From positions 10,799,032-10,863,031 of the forward strand of contig OZ020268.1 in assembly GCA_963971225.1 (NCBI GenBank): 64,000 nucleotides of DNA, in the 5' to 3' direction. Positions 48,700 to 60,361 of the stretch are shown here, piece by piece. Source of the DNA: Melieria omissa (Eukaryota; Arthropoda; Insecta; Diptera; Ulidiidae). A program made the position numbers and the translations under genes. The notes beneath the pieces are model-generated. The model was given only the letters and a program-made list of their open reading frames with translations, made no database searches and was not told the origin of the DNA. Positions within the stretch are counted from its first letter, which is position 1; each line of letters opens with the position of its first letter.

Positions 48700-50710
48700 A
48701 CTCTACCTGATAAATAAATACAATAGTCAAATATTGAATGCCTCCTTTGGTTTTGGACTTTATCAATTACAATTAAAGGGAATCCACGCTTTGAACCTCA
48801 ACACGGATTGAGTGTTTTTGCACTGAACTCTGAATCTATGAAGAGACGTGCGGATCAACGTGTCACAAACTGGACTCACATAAAATAAACCAATCTGTAT
48901 TCTGGGTGTAAAAACATATTGTACTCAACTAAGTTGCAGTGTCTATTAAAGGATGTCCTGCTGCCAGTGCCACTTGCCGTCGCATGACACGTCTCTGCCA
49001 GCGCCATAAAGTTGCCAGCACAGACAAAATGTGCTGGCAAAAGCAGACGCAACTAACCTGTGGAATCATCTGCATAGCAAAAATGAAAAATGTACTCTAT
49101 ATTCACTCGGAATCATCTACGTAAAATGCTGATTTTATGCGCTGCCAACACGAAAAAACGAAGCACACGAAAAAGTAGTGAACGACGGACGCCTTGATGG
49201 CCAAATAGAATTACATTTATAATAAAACTTTTTGCCCGAATTGCAGTAAAACTTCGGTAAGCCAACTGCAGTGTGGGCCTTTTTTGGGCCAAACTCACGC
49301 CGGCTGTTGCAGTGCAATATTGGCAGTGTTTCAGTTGTTGTTGTTGTTGTGGCCACAGGTTGTTGAAACTGGACACTTTTTTGTGAGAACATACTCGAAC
49401 TTCGAACTTCGCGCTGCACCATTTCGCAGTGGCGAGAGGCAAAACAAAAAAGAACAAAGATTTGATGGCACTCGGCGAGCCATTTGGCTGATGCAGTGCC
49501 AGAGCACAAAAACAAAATCAAACAACGAAACCAGCAAAGAAACGCTGCCTGAAGTTACAGAGTGAGGGGAAGAGGGGAGGGGCGGTTCAAAGTATCAAGT
49601 CGTAAAAATGTCAGCATTTTTGGCCGTGTTCCAGTGCGCTGTAAAAAGTGGTAGCCAAGAGTTTTTTACTTCCTCACATTTTAATTTTTGCACCAAATGC
49701 GCAGGTCGCAGTGAGGTCGCAGCGCCTTTAACAGAAATTACATAATGTTGCATGCTTTTAGGCGTGCGCACCAAATTGATGAATGCCACAACTAAAGTTA
49801 TTAATATTTCGTGAAAAATATGGCAGTTGTAATTTCCGCAATTAACCGCAATTATTATTGATTTACACGCATTGGTATCGGCAACGGCATCGGCCGATAT
49901 GGAGAGCCAGCAGAGCCAGCAAATTAATGAGCAATAAAAATGCACGGCAAATTGCCTGCTTATAAATACAAAAGCCTACACGTGTCTACGTGTGTGTGCG
50001 TGCCAATATTTGTATGTTTAATTGCCGCTGCAAGGACGCGGGCCCCAGCCCCCGGCCCCATGCACAACGCCCACTTGGATGCGGCGTGTGGCGGCGTTTA
50101 ACGCATTAATTGCGAAGGTATTATTTCTCGCAGAAAAAAGATGTGAAATTATTGCCAACAAACATGTGTGCAACTCTGCCTGTGTGTGCCAATTACTTAC
50201 GCACTGTTAAACTTTTTCAACCAACGAAACGCAGCAGCACAATTGCCAGGATAAAGGACATTTCCATTTAATAATAATACACAAATGCGTCCTGCTGTGG
50301 CGGCCTGCAAATGAAATGTGCGCACTGTGGCGCTAAAGTGGCGCAGCGGACGTCTTGGCGTGGCAGTGCGACACGAAAATCCATAAATCGATGCACGAGA
50401 CCCATTAAGCTGTAACCAAAATGTTCGCATCGTGTCGTAACAAAAGAGAACAGCGAAAGATTGGAGTATGTGAAGCAAAGTTGGGGTACAAAATGATAAA
50501 ACACAACTTCAGGAATTTACGAATGTCCAAATAATGCACTGTGTCGCACTATGAGGAATTGAATAGAGCACGATTTAAGACTGTCCGAGCACTTGTCGAT
50601 CAATAGTCACGTGATTAGAAACTTATCCCATAAAAGTTGGTCCAAAAGGTAGGTGGCAAGTACAAGTACAAGTTATGCCCTCCTAAATGGATTAGAACTT
50701 GTGGCCGATA
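48700..50710. other. Less AT-rich non-coding island
   Basis: Unique-looking sequence, GTT run near 49334-49352. Overlapping antisense frames of up to 128 codons have no domain. No gene supported. Confidence 0.4.
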
Positions 50711-50739
50711 TGAGTTAGTTTGTTACCGTCGTTCAAGAT

Positions 50740-51140
50740 CGACGAATATAAAAAAAATTTCTTTTGTTCTTTTAAGATCGACCTATTCAAAAAAAAAAAA
50801 TTAAAAATATTTTTACTTAAGAAAAGTTTTTGTCTTTTAAGATAAACGAATTAAAAAAAAAACATTTTTTTTAATTTAAAAAAATCAATAAAAAATATTT
50901 TTTTATTTAAAAAATTATCTAAATAACAAATAATTAATTAAAATTAATTAATTAAAACATATATTTTCTAATTTAAAACAATTAATTTTAAAAAAATATT
51001 TTTTTTAATTTAAAACAAATTAATTAAAAAATATTTTTTAATTTTCAAAAAATAATTAGACACATTTTTTTCTAGTGTAAACATATTTTTTTAAATACTT
51101 TATTTAACTTAAATAAATAAAAATAATAAAATTATATATA
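50740..51140. repeat. AT-rich low-complexity tract
   Basis: TTAATTAAAA/ATTTTTTT words with almost no G or C. It ends with a TATATA run that supplied the TA target for the adjacent mariner. Confidence 0.7.
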
Positions 51141-51142
51141 TA

Positions 51143-51883
51143 TCAGGTGTACAACTTTGCTTCCGCCGTTTTTTTCCAAAATTAAAAGCTTTATTGCGAA
51201 AAAGTGTTTACAGATGTATTATTCAAAGTATTGTCCGTCGCTAGCGACAACTTTCTCCCATCTTTCCGGCAATTTTCGGATCCCGGCTCGAAAAAAGGAG
51301 TCCTCTTTTGACGCTATCCATGAAGCAATCCATTTTTCCAATTCTTCGAAGGATTGAAAATGTTGATCTGCCAGGCCGTGTGCCATCGAACGGAATAGGT
51401 GGAAGTCAGAAGGGGCGACATCTGGGGAATACGGCGGGTGGGGCAAGACTTCCCATTTCAGCGTTTCCAGGTACTTTTTGACCACTTTTGAGACGTGAGG
51501 CCGCAAAAGTGGTCACCACCATGTTTGTCTTCGACATCGAAATCACCATTTTTAAAACGTTGAAACCACTCCCGACACGTTCTTTCACTCAGAGCAGCAT
51601 CACCGTAAGTTTCTGAGAGCATTCGATGCGCTTCAGCTGCATTTTTTTCGAATTGTAACAGAAAAGTAAAACTTCCCGCAAATGGCGAGAATTGGGCACA
51701 TAAACGGACATTTTCGAGCGTGAATAATACGAAAACAAGAACAACTGTCACTGAAACGGCGATGACAATTCGTTAGGCACTGTCCACACTCACTTTAAAG
51801 GCATTACCATCTATGTATTTCAACCAGCCTCAGCCGGTACAGCCACCTATCGGAAAACGGCGGAAGCAAAGTTGTACACCTGA
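51143..51883 (-). mobile_element. Internally deleted mariner element (741 bp)
   Basis: Perfect 30-bp terminal inverted repeats beginning TCAGGTGTACAACTTTGCTT, flanked by TA on both sides (51141-51142, 51884-51885). The length is about 0.55 kb short of a typical 1.3-kb mariner. It encodes only the two ends of a transposase on the minus strand. Because the ends are intact it could in principle be moved by a full-length relative. Confidence 0.95.
51219..51751 (-). pseudogene. Mariner transposase, internally deleted
   Basis: The N-terminal part (about 51720-51515) includes SETYGDAALSERTCREWFQR and FKNGDFDVED, the helix-turn-helix region of mariner transposases. The C-terminal part (51506-51219) includes RPHVSKVVKKYLETLKW, HPPYSPDVAPSDFHLF and ends ERWEKVVASDGQYFE. 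The two are in different frames, joined near 51510. The missing ~180 codons hold the first two catalytic aspartates of the DD34D triad, up to just before RPH. Only the third, in YSPD, remains. The product cannot be catalytic. Confidence 0.93.
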
Positions 51884-52011
51884 TATTATATAATAAAAAT
51901 TGAATAAAAACTTAACTCTTCAGGAGTCTATGCTTTGTATCCCTCGAATCCAATGTGTGACACATACACATACTTGGATGGAGTAATTGTTAAATGTTCT
52001 TTCCTTTACGC

Positions 52012-52432
52012 CAGCCTCGATAGTCCAGCGGGTAGCGCGCTGACTTCTCACACCGGAGGTCCTGGGTTCGATTCCTAGCTCGGGCTGCTGAAACACTCAT
52101 CTACTTCTATCGCTATCCACAAGTAGTGGATGAGAATTATAAGCATTGCACGAGTGCAGTCAAAGGCAAAATCTCCAAGTGTGAAAGAAAATTGCTGAAA
52201 GAAACTGCCGTTCGGATTTGGCGTAACAGTCCATCACTCCAATTCGGTCGAGTTTTTTAGAGAGGGTCCTTTACTTCAGCTGAGAATAGCTGGATTTTTC
52301 TTGCTCAATCTAATTGGGTCGGTATATTACTTCTATTAATACTAACTAATCATTCCTTCCTTGCGGATAGCTAGACCTTAGTCTCGTAATCCGGCTGTTG
52401 TGCCAGTCAAGAAGAAGAAGAAGAAGAAGAAT
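52012..52432 (+). mobile_element. tRNA-derived SINE, copy 2
   Basis: The head has a box A-like TAGTCCAGCGGGTAGCGCG and a perfect box B core GGTTCGATTCC (52068-52078). The body shares CTGCCGTTCGGA with the SINE at 22325, and the 3' end TAGACCTTAGTCTCG...GGCTGTTGTGCCAGTCAA is nearly identical to it. It finishes in an AAG tail rather than ATT. A target duplication could not be identified. The different head suggests a different parent tRNA or strong divergence. Confidence 0.85.
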
Positions 52433-52439
52433 CATTCCT

Positions 52440-53290
52440 CCAGTGGAAACTCCCTACTAGTTCAGGCACCTACTCCGTATTACGTACCTACCTGTAACAG
52501 CTTATCACTGTATCATAAACCACTTGAGACTAGCTGTGACGATCTATCTCTCCAAATGAGACTAGCTAACGTAATCCATTATTCTGGCTGAGACTAGTTG
52601 GATCGTCCCATTACTCCAGTTGGGACTAGCTGTGACCATCTATCACTCCAGTCAAGTCCAGCTAGGACGGTCTATCACTCCAAAAGATACAAGCTAAGAC
52701 GGTCTATAATTACAGCTAAGATTAGTTAATTGAAGCATCTTATTACTCCAGCTTAAACTAGCTAGGATGATCTATCACTGCAACTGATACCTATTACAAT
52801 TGAAACTAGCAGGGATGGTTTATTACCGCAGCTGAGACGTCCTATCACTTCAGTTGAGACACCTGTGACAATCGACCACTTAAACTGATACCAGCCAAGA
52901 CGGTTTTTAATTTCATATGGGACTCATTGGAACATCTTTTTACTCCAATTTAGACTAACGATCTACTACTGCAACTGAGACTAACTGGAATGAACTATTA
53001 CTTCAAACGAGACTAGCTATTACTGGATCTAAAACTAATTGGAACGCCCTATCACATCACTCAAGTTAAGGCTAACTGAAATGATTTATTAACTTCTGCA
53101 ACTCAGACTAGTTGGGATGATCTATCATTCGAATTGTGGCTCTCTATCACTCCAGCTCTGCCCTGGCCTCAGCTTGGCCTCAGCCTTGACCTGGAATGGT
53201 CGAACTCTTACCTGCCTATTAGTTTATCTGGAGATAAGCTGGTATGGTCTGTCACTTTAGTTCAATCCAATTGAGACTACCTGTCATTCA
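52440..53290 (+). repeat. 32-bp satellite array, left arm
   Basis: Diverged 32-bp units of the type GAGACTAGCTGGGACGATCT + ATCACTCCAGTT (about 25 units). The same unit is present inverted at 54850-56840. Confidence 0.85.
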
Positions 53291-53299
53291 AGTCCATTC

Positions 53300-54845
53300 T
53301 ACTTAAAGAAATCTATGTATAACTTTAATAAATTTAACTTAAATGATCTAGAAGGTTCATCTCCATCCCACCTCGGTTTTATTCAATTCCAAAATTCCGT
53401 GTCAGTTGGATATTTTAAAAGTAGTTTGACAATTTTGAAAACCTCAAATCAAAAATTTTGAACAACTATTCATAATATAAACAAAACCTAATGCACGAAC
53501 GCGTCATTTTGTTTGCGGCTTAAGCCAACCGAATATATGACGGCACCACACAGCGACGCTCAGACTGGTCAATGGTCTATGAAATTCCAATTATTACTGC
53601 CCAGTGCCCACTGTTCGCACCGCCCACTGCAACTAACCATTCAACGCTCAGAGACTTAACCACAATTGGCCCTCTTTGCCTCACCAAACCGAACAAAAAT
53701 ATCAAAATAATATAAAAGTAAATCGCTTTGTGCTTCATAGTTGCTTCTTTGTTGCTCTACTCTGCACCGCTTTGCCTCCCGTTCAGAGTGTTTGTTTTTT
53801 TTTAATTTATGAGGGTTTATATTTCACCCCCTGGCAGCTGCATGTGTGCGCCAGCACTGCGCAAGGACATTTATTCCACCTACGCGCTGCTGCCACTGCT
53901 CGCCCGCAACTGCAGCTCAAAATGCGCTCAATCACAGTCGTCGTTGGCGCGGCGGCACACGTGATCTGTTGGCGTTGGCGTTGATGACGCGTTGGCGCGT
54001 TTTATCTCCTTCGTTTAGCCATCACCGGTTGTCGTTGTTGTTTTGCAGCCATCGGTGGTGGATACGCACGTTACGCCGGTTCGTTCATGTTTGCTCGCTT
54101 CCTTTTTGTTTTTTCTTCTCTTTCTTTTTCTTTTTCTTTTTCTCGCTCGGTCACTGCATCGCTGCGCCGCTTTCGCAGAAACCATTTATTTAACGCAAAT
54201 CCCCCGAGATATGTTTGACTTGCGTGTATTATTTGCAGTTGCGATATCTTGCAAATTAAAATGATAAATCGCTGCCGCACCAGCAGACAAACCCAGCGCG
54301 CACCGTCTGCGCCCAACCAGCGGCCGCAAGTGCCCTTCAAAGTCCTTTTGGCTGCTACGACTCACTACGCACTCATGCCGTCAGTGTAAATAATATCCAC
54401 GTTTTTCGTCATTTTTGTTTTGTGTGCGCCTTCCACCTTTGAATCATTCATATTTGCCAATGAGTCTGGGGCGGAGGGGAGGGGCTGTTTCGACAGCGGC
54501 TGTGACTGTTTTCGGCGTTTCGGTGAGTATGCAGAAATTGTTTACAATTCAATGTAATAATAAACGAAATGAAAATCTCATCAGCGACAGCGAACGGCCG
54601 CCAACAAGTCAGGTGGATGAATGTCAATCTGCCGGCATTGCGTTCATTCACATCCATTTAGTGCTTAAGTTCGATAGATGACTTTGTGGTGAGTGAATGT
54701 ACACTGGAAGATATTTCAATTAAATTTGAAAAATTAATTAGAAATGTATTGAAAAAAGGGGGCAAACAGGAGAGCACAGTTCAAAAAGGCTTCAGCTGAG
54801 TGGCATGAGTTGACCTCTTTGAGTGCCAATTTGCAAAGTTGGTAG
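53300..54845. other. Unique non-coding island between the two 32-bp arrays
   Basis: About 53510-54680 is less AT-rich with CT/TTTTC runs (54110-54145). Frames overlap on both strands without domains. No gene supported. Confidence 0.4.
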
Positions 54846-54849
54846 TCAG

Positions 54850-56840
54850 TTGCAGGGATGGACCATCACAACTTGTCTCTCGTGCAGTTATAGATTGTTT
54901 CTGTTAGTCTTTACTTGAGTGATGTGATATTGCGTTCCAATTAGTCTTAGATGGAGTAATAGATCGCTCCAGCTAGTCGCATTTTGATTGATAGCACCGT
55001 GCGACAAACATGAAAATATTTTTTCACACTGAAAAAAGTCCATATGGGCGTGAAACTAGAGACCAAACATAGTCATACTGCGCACTCAGTTTTTCATTTC
55101 TACATCCTTTGTCCTTTTAAAAGGACTTTAAAATTTTGAAGGGGATTAAAAATAAAAAAAATATAAAAAATACTTAACCTCGTTAGCGTTATAGCGATAT
55201 GTATAGAGGAAAGGCTCAAGAATTTTTATAAAATTGATTTTTTATCTATTTGTGAAAAAAGGATATGAAAAAGGTCCTTTGCAAATTTTAATCCTTAATG
55301 TCCTTGAAAATTTATACAAAATTTTCTTGAAAAGTAAGCATGTTAAAGCCCAAAATCTTCTTGATCACGTGCCAAAATTTCATTCGTTATAAGTTAAACT
55401 TAAGTAATAAATCGCTCCAGCTAGTCTCATTTGGACTCACAACTTGTCTCAAGTGCAGTAATAGATCGTTTAAACTAGTATCAACTGGAGTAATAGTTGT
55501 CGATTTAGCTTGTCCCAACTGGAGTTATGGGACGTTCTAACTAGTCTGGGGCTAAAATAAAACATCTCAGCTGGTCTCAGTTGCATTTAAAGATCGTCCT
55601 AGCACTAGCTAGGACGATCAACTGGAGTGATAGATCGTTACAGCTACTCTCAACTGGAGTAAGAGGATGTTCCAAGTAGTGCTATCTGAAATAATAAACA
55701 GTCTTGGCTTGTATGTATGTAAGTGTTCGATTGTCTCAGACGTCTCAACTGAAGTGATAGGACGTCTCAGCAGCGGCAATAAACCGTCCCTGCTAGTTTC
55801 AATTGCAACTAGTATCAGCTGCAGTGATAGATCATCCCAGCTAGTCCCAACTGTATTGGATGGACCATCCCAACTAGTCTCAGTTGCAGTAATAGATCGG
55901 TTAAGCTGGTCTCAACTGGAGTAATAGGATATTCCAATTAGTTTTAGCTGAACAATATATTCTCTTGGCTTGTATTAGTTGAAGTGGTCGATTGTCTCAG
56001 GCGTCTCAACTGAATTGATAGAACATCTTAAATAGTCTGAGCTGTGGTAATAAACCATCCCTGCTAGTTTCAATTGTAATAAGTATCAGTTGGAGTGATA
56101 GATCGTCCTAACTAGAGTCAACTTGAGTGATAGATCATCTTAGCTTGTCCCAACTGGAGTTATGGGACATTCCAACTCGTCTGAGATAATAGATCATCTC
56201 AGCTGGTCTCAGTTGCAGTGATAGATCGTCCTACTTAGTCTTAACTGGAGTAACAAAATATTCCAATTAGTCTCTGCTGGAATAAAATATCATCTAAGCT
56301 AGTCCTAGTTGCAGTGATAGATTGTCCCAGCTAGTCCCAACTGGAGTGATGGGACGTTCCTACTAATCCACTGGTCTCAGTAGCAGAATAGATCGTTACA
56401 AGTAGTCTCAATTGAAGTAATAAGATGCTTCAATTAGCTTGTATCAGTTGTAGTGATAGATCGTCAAAGCTGAACTCATCTGAACTGACCAGACGTTCCA
56501 ACTAGTCTTAGGTAGAATAATAGATAATCTCAGCTAAACTCAGTTGTACTGATAGATTATCTCAGCTAGTCTCAGTTGTACTGAAATATCATTCCAGCTA
56601 GTCTCAACTGGAGTGAAAGGCCGTTTCAACTAGGTTTAGTTGGAGTGAAGGCTGCTCCAACTAGATAGAAAGAACTACATAGTAGCCTAGAGTAGCCGCC
56701 AGTCTTAGCTGGAGTAATGATTCTCCCAGCTAGTATCAATTAAAGTGATAGGCTGACCATACTAAATCAGACTAAAAGGGAAAACAAACTCATCTAATCT
56801 TATCTGAGGTGGTAGGCCATCCCATCTGAACTGAACCGGA
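54850..56840 (-). repeat. 32-bp satellite array, right arm (inverted)
   Basis: Plus strand reads AACTGGAGTGATAGATCGTC + CCAGCTAGTCTC, the inverse of the unit at 52440-53290, over about 1.6 kb of recognisable units. About 55000-55395 is an interruption with no units. Confidence 0.85.
55000..55395. other. Insertion of unknown origin within the satellite
   Basis: The 32-bp periodicity stops near 55000 and resumes near 55400. The inserted sequence begins around CACCGTGCGACAAACATG. I found no matching inverse at the other side and no clear target duplication, so it may be a decayed mobile element. Confidence 0.4.
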
Positions 56841-56844
56841 TTGA

Positions 56845-59144
56845 TGGACCAAAAAACTTGGAAACAAGTTCGTCGATATCAACTCCGAATAAACAACAAT
56901 CTTGTTGTGCGAAATGAATGCATAATTTATTGCATGGTAAGTTAATTCTGGAGACTTGAGACAGCAAGAAACGCATCAATCATCTGCTTAAGAATTTTAG
57001 AATTAGAATTTTTGAGGCACAAAACAGTTCAAAGATACCATCGTCTGGGCTCATCGAAATTGCCTCTTTGTTGATCTTTTTGACGCCAGTTTTTGCTATG
57101 AAAGCAGAATCTTTAGTCGGGTTGTTTGGCACAGCTAATGTAATGAATTTTGCAAAAAAACTTCACATCCATAATTGCGCATTCCTCACACATTTTTTAA
57201 GTGTATATAAATGACTGTCAAGAAAAATGTATAACCAAAATATAGAATTATGCAAAGCAATAATGAACACAATTCGCCGCACTCGGGGGGATGGTTCGGT
57301 GTAGACAGGTCCGACGTGTTGCTAAACAGATATGACACCAAACAGACATTTAATCTGTCACTTACAAACTTACAGACACACACACACACACACACACACA
57401 CAGGAATGTTCTTACCTTCACCAAATGCTTGAAGAGAAATTGCTACACTTCGAGTAGATTGCGCCTTGAAATATGCTCACAAAAAATTCAAATATAAAGA
57501 AAGAGAATCACAAACAGTGACAGACGCACAACGGATCAAAGTTTATCGGCTTTTGTGTTCTGTTGTGTTGTGATTGTCATTGGTTCATTTTGTTGTTGTT
57601 GTTATTGCTATCGATTGTGCTGCTTTTGCTAGTTGCCATGCTTATTGCTGTGTTCTGTACCATTGTTGTTGTTGTTCTTGTAGTCGCTTTTGGTGTATAT
57701 TGTGCTGTGGTGTTTGAAATACAAATGAAATTTATGAAAATTTTTATTTATTCCCTTTTGCCGCTTCAGCTTCCCCTCCCCTGGTGCGGTGCCATTTTTC
57801 TACAATTCATGTTTATAAATTGATTCAATAACATTTTTAGAATATGAAATGGCATAAGGAAGCGAAAAGGTGCATTGCTGGACGAATTTGCTGCTACGTG
57901 AGTTGCACGTTTTGAAGCGTAAAGTGCGCGTGCGTGTGTGTGTGTGTGTGTGTTGGCGATAAGAGTGGCTGCCACAAGGCTTTCCTTCAAGGATTTAAAT
58001 TTTTCAAAGTGGGCATTACGCTTGCTTTGTGTTGTATTTGCCCATTTTTATCGCTCACCCTCTTCGCTTTCACTTTGCATTAGCTACGGCTGTCAAAAGT
58101 GAGTAAAGTGAGGTTAGGTTAGCGCTTTGATATTAAATGCGATTTTATGTGCCACATTTGAGGGGCGCGAGTCGAAGGCAAAAGTGCGGTCTCCATCCTG
58201 AAATATAAATTGATGATGATTTTAGCCAACTGGAAAATATTTCATAAAACCAACAATAAATATTGGAATAAGGAATTTTGGTTTCAACATTGAAAGTGTG
58301 TCGAGTAAATCTAGAAAAGTTTTGGGGTGACAGCACTGACAAAGTGTAGGTGAACAGACGGACAAGCTTTGATATCAAACTATGCAAGAAATGACAATTC
58401 AAAGTATTTCAAATTGTTTCTAAGATATCTTGGAATCAAAAATATATCTGATTGACAGTTGGTTGGCTTGAAAAAACATCAAGAAACCCCAAACACTTTG
58501 GGCACCTCTCGAAAATGGGTTAAGAGAGCAGGAAGAAAAAAAAATAGTTTACATATATTTAATTTATTTTCTTGTTAAACACACATTTCACTACTTTTAC
58601 GATTACAAAAAACATTTTTTATTTACCAAAAAAAATATTATAATGTGACGCCAACAACCGGAAGCAAAGCACTTCGCCAGCAGCGTCGCCAACCACACAC
58701 ACACCAATACACAAACCTGCAGACGCGCAATATTCCGAACAATAGCGGTAAATAACGCGCTGCCGGACAGACGCAACGGCAACGGCTGGCTGGCGCGTTG
58801 AGATGAATGAATGAATGAATGAACGAACGAACGAATGCCGGCGAAGTTCGCCCAGCAACCTGACTGCGCATATCCTTAACAAATTAAAATTTCATTAAAA
58901 CGAACCAACACAAGATGCACACAAACACCAACACTAAGCAGCAGCAGAACAAGAAGAAGACGAAGAAGCAGTGGCAAGAGTCGAAAACGTTGCTGGAGCT
59001 CAGTGGAAAATAATTAAACACAAAACGCAATGACTGAACACATTCGCCGCAACGCAGCGCAGCGCAACGCGACGTGGCAACGCGAATCGTGGTGTATTGG
59101 GTGTTGTTGACTTTGTTGTTGTTGTTGTATTGTCGGCAGCTTCA
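56845..59144. other. Non-coding sequence, no gene recognised
   Basis: Holds CA/GT microsatellites (57376-57402, 57936-57951), a GTT run (57593-57604, 57664-57675) and a GAAT run (58803-58835). Frames are low-complexity. No gene supported. Confidence 0.4.
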
Positions 59145-59149
59145 CACCG
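59145..59149. other. Left target-site duplication of the Transib element (CACCG)
   Basis: CACCG immediately before the left terminus, identical to 62866-62870. Five-base, GC-rich duplications are characteristic of Transib insertion. Confidence 0.9.
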
Positions 59150-59188
59150 CACAGTGGCTGATTCTGCCGGCGTAGGTTGCAAAAGTCG
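59150..59188 (+). repeat. Transib left terminus (heptamer-spacer-A-rich block)
   Basis: Heptamer CACAGTG (59150-59156), then GCT, 14 variable bases, AGGTTG and CAAAAGTCG. If GCAAAAGTC is read as the nonamer-like block the spacer is 22 bp; it matches the RAG nonamer ACAAAAACC at 6 of 9 positions. The functional reading as a signal is inference. Confidence 0.85.
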
Positions 59189-60255
59189 ATTTTGTCATGT
59201 TCGATTTGGGGGAAACTGTTATACTTGTCCGATAGATAAATGTTTGGACTTAAGAAATCCGAAAACCTTAACTAAATTGGACAAATAGTTTTGCTTGTAG
59301 AGCCCGTCAAAGTTGAGCAATTTTTAGAGTGTGAAATAATATCAGCAATTTGCACTTTTTCGGCAAAGCTGAAGTTTTAAAATACGGAAAGGAGCAAATT
59401 AATTGAAACTTTTTGCACCGGCATCGTAAAAGAAGGCATTTGTAGTAAATAATTAAATATAGAAAAAAAAAGTTGGTTGTTGTTGTTGTCTTTTCATAGC
59501 CACTCACTTGAAGCACTGTTTTTATCACACTTTTTGAACTTTCGATAGAGTTTAAAAAAAAGGCCATAAGTGCCACGGTTCCGTCTTTGGGAAAATTGTT
59601 CACTAGTCTTCTGTGAGTACTGCCCTGAAGAGATCGGGTGCCCGATTTTGCCCGACTGGATTTTACAGCGATTTTTCTGTGGCCACCTCGCGCAATTTTG
59701 TGCTTTCGGGTGCGTGCGTTCGAACAAGTTCGTCAAGATTTTGATAGTGAATCAATTACACGCGATTATAATCGTTGCCAGGGCATGCAAATTTGGATTT
59801 TGGCTTCATTTAAGATGTGATACAAGCTTGCAACTCCATATTGAGTCGACTTTTTTTTTGGCGTATATTGCTGTAAGCTCGAAGTAAAGAGTACTTTTGC
59901 TGGATGCGCAGTTCGCATGTACGAAAAACAAGTTGGCTTTCATCTCCGGCAATCAGCTGTCATGTATCCTTTGATGTAATGCTTTTGTTTTTAACAAAAT
60001 ACTAACACTGTGTCTGTCATAACATTTTTTTTTTTAATTTGAGCAAAACTCAGTCAGTCGCCAGTAGTATTTTAGTTGAACCGCGCCAATGAAACAATTA
60101 GTTATTGAAAACAAAAAGCAGACTTATATCTATGTGCACTGTCTAAAACCCACCCCCAAAAATCCCACAACGCGGGAAAACCTAACAACTGTTTAGGTAC
60201 CTGCTAGTACTAGAAGCTTAGTACCTGCTATTTGAATGCATATGCAAATCCTACT

Positions 60256-60290
60256 TATAAATAAAGGAGTTTGGAGTAAGTGAAGTTAGT
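60256..60290 (+). promoter_or_regulatory. Candidate TATA/initiator promoter of the transposase
   Basis: TATAAATA-type sequence (60256-60263, reading TATAAATA) followed about 31 bp from its start by TTAGTTT, one mismatch from the fly initiator TCAKTY. The first ATG of the transposase frame follows about 75 bp later at 60362 with ACAAAGATG context. No transcript evidence is available. Confidence 0.45.
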
Positions 60291-60361
60291 TTCGAATTTA
60301 ATTTGAACTAGACAAGACTTCAACTCCGCCACTGCAACTAAACCGAAGAAGAAGCACAAAG

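Noticed and set aside
52012..52085. Possible tRNA gene
   Set aside because: Box A and box B are good, but the acceptor stem does not pair fully. The sequence continues into a SINE body and 3' end shared with 22325-22657.
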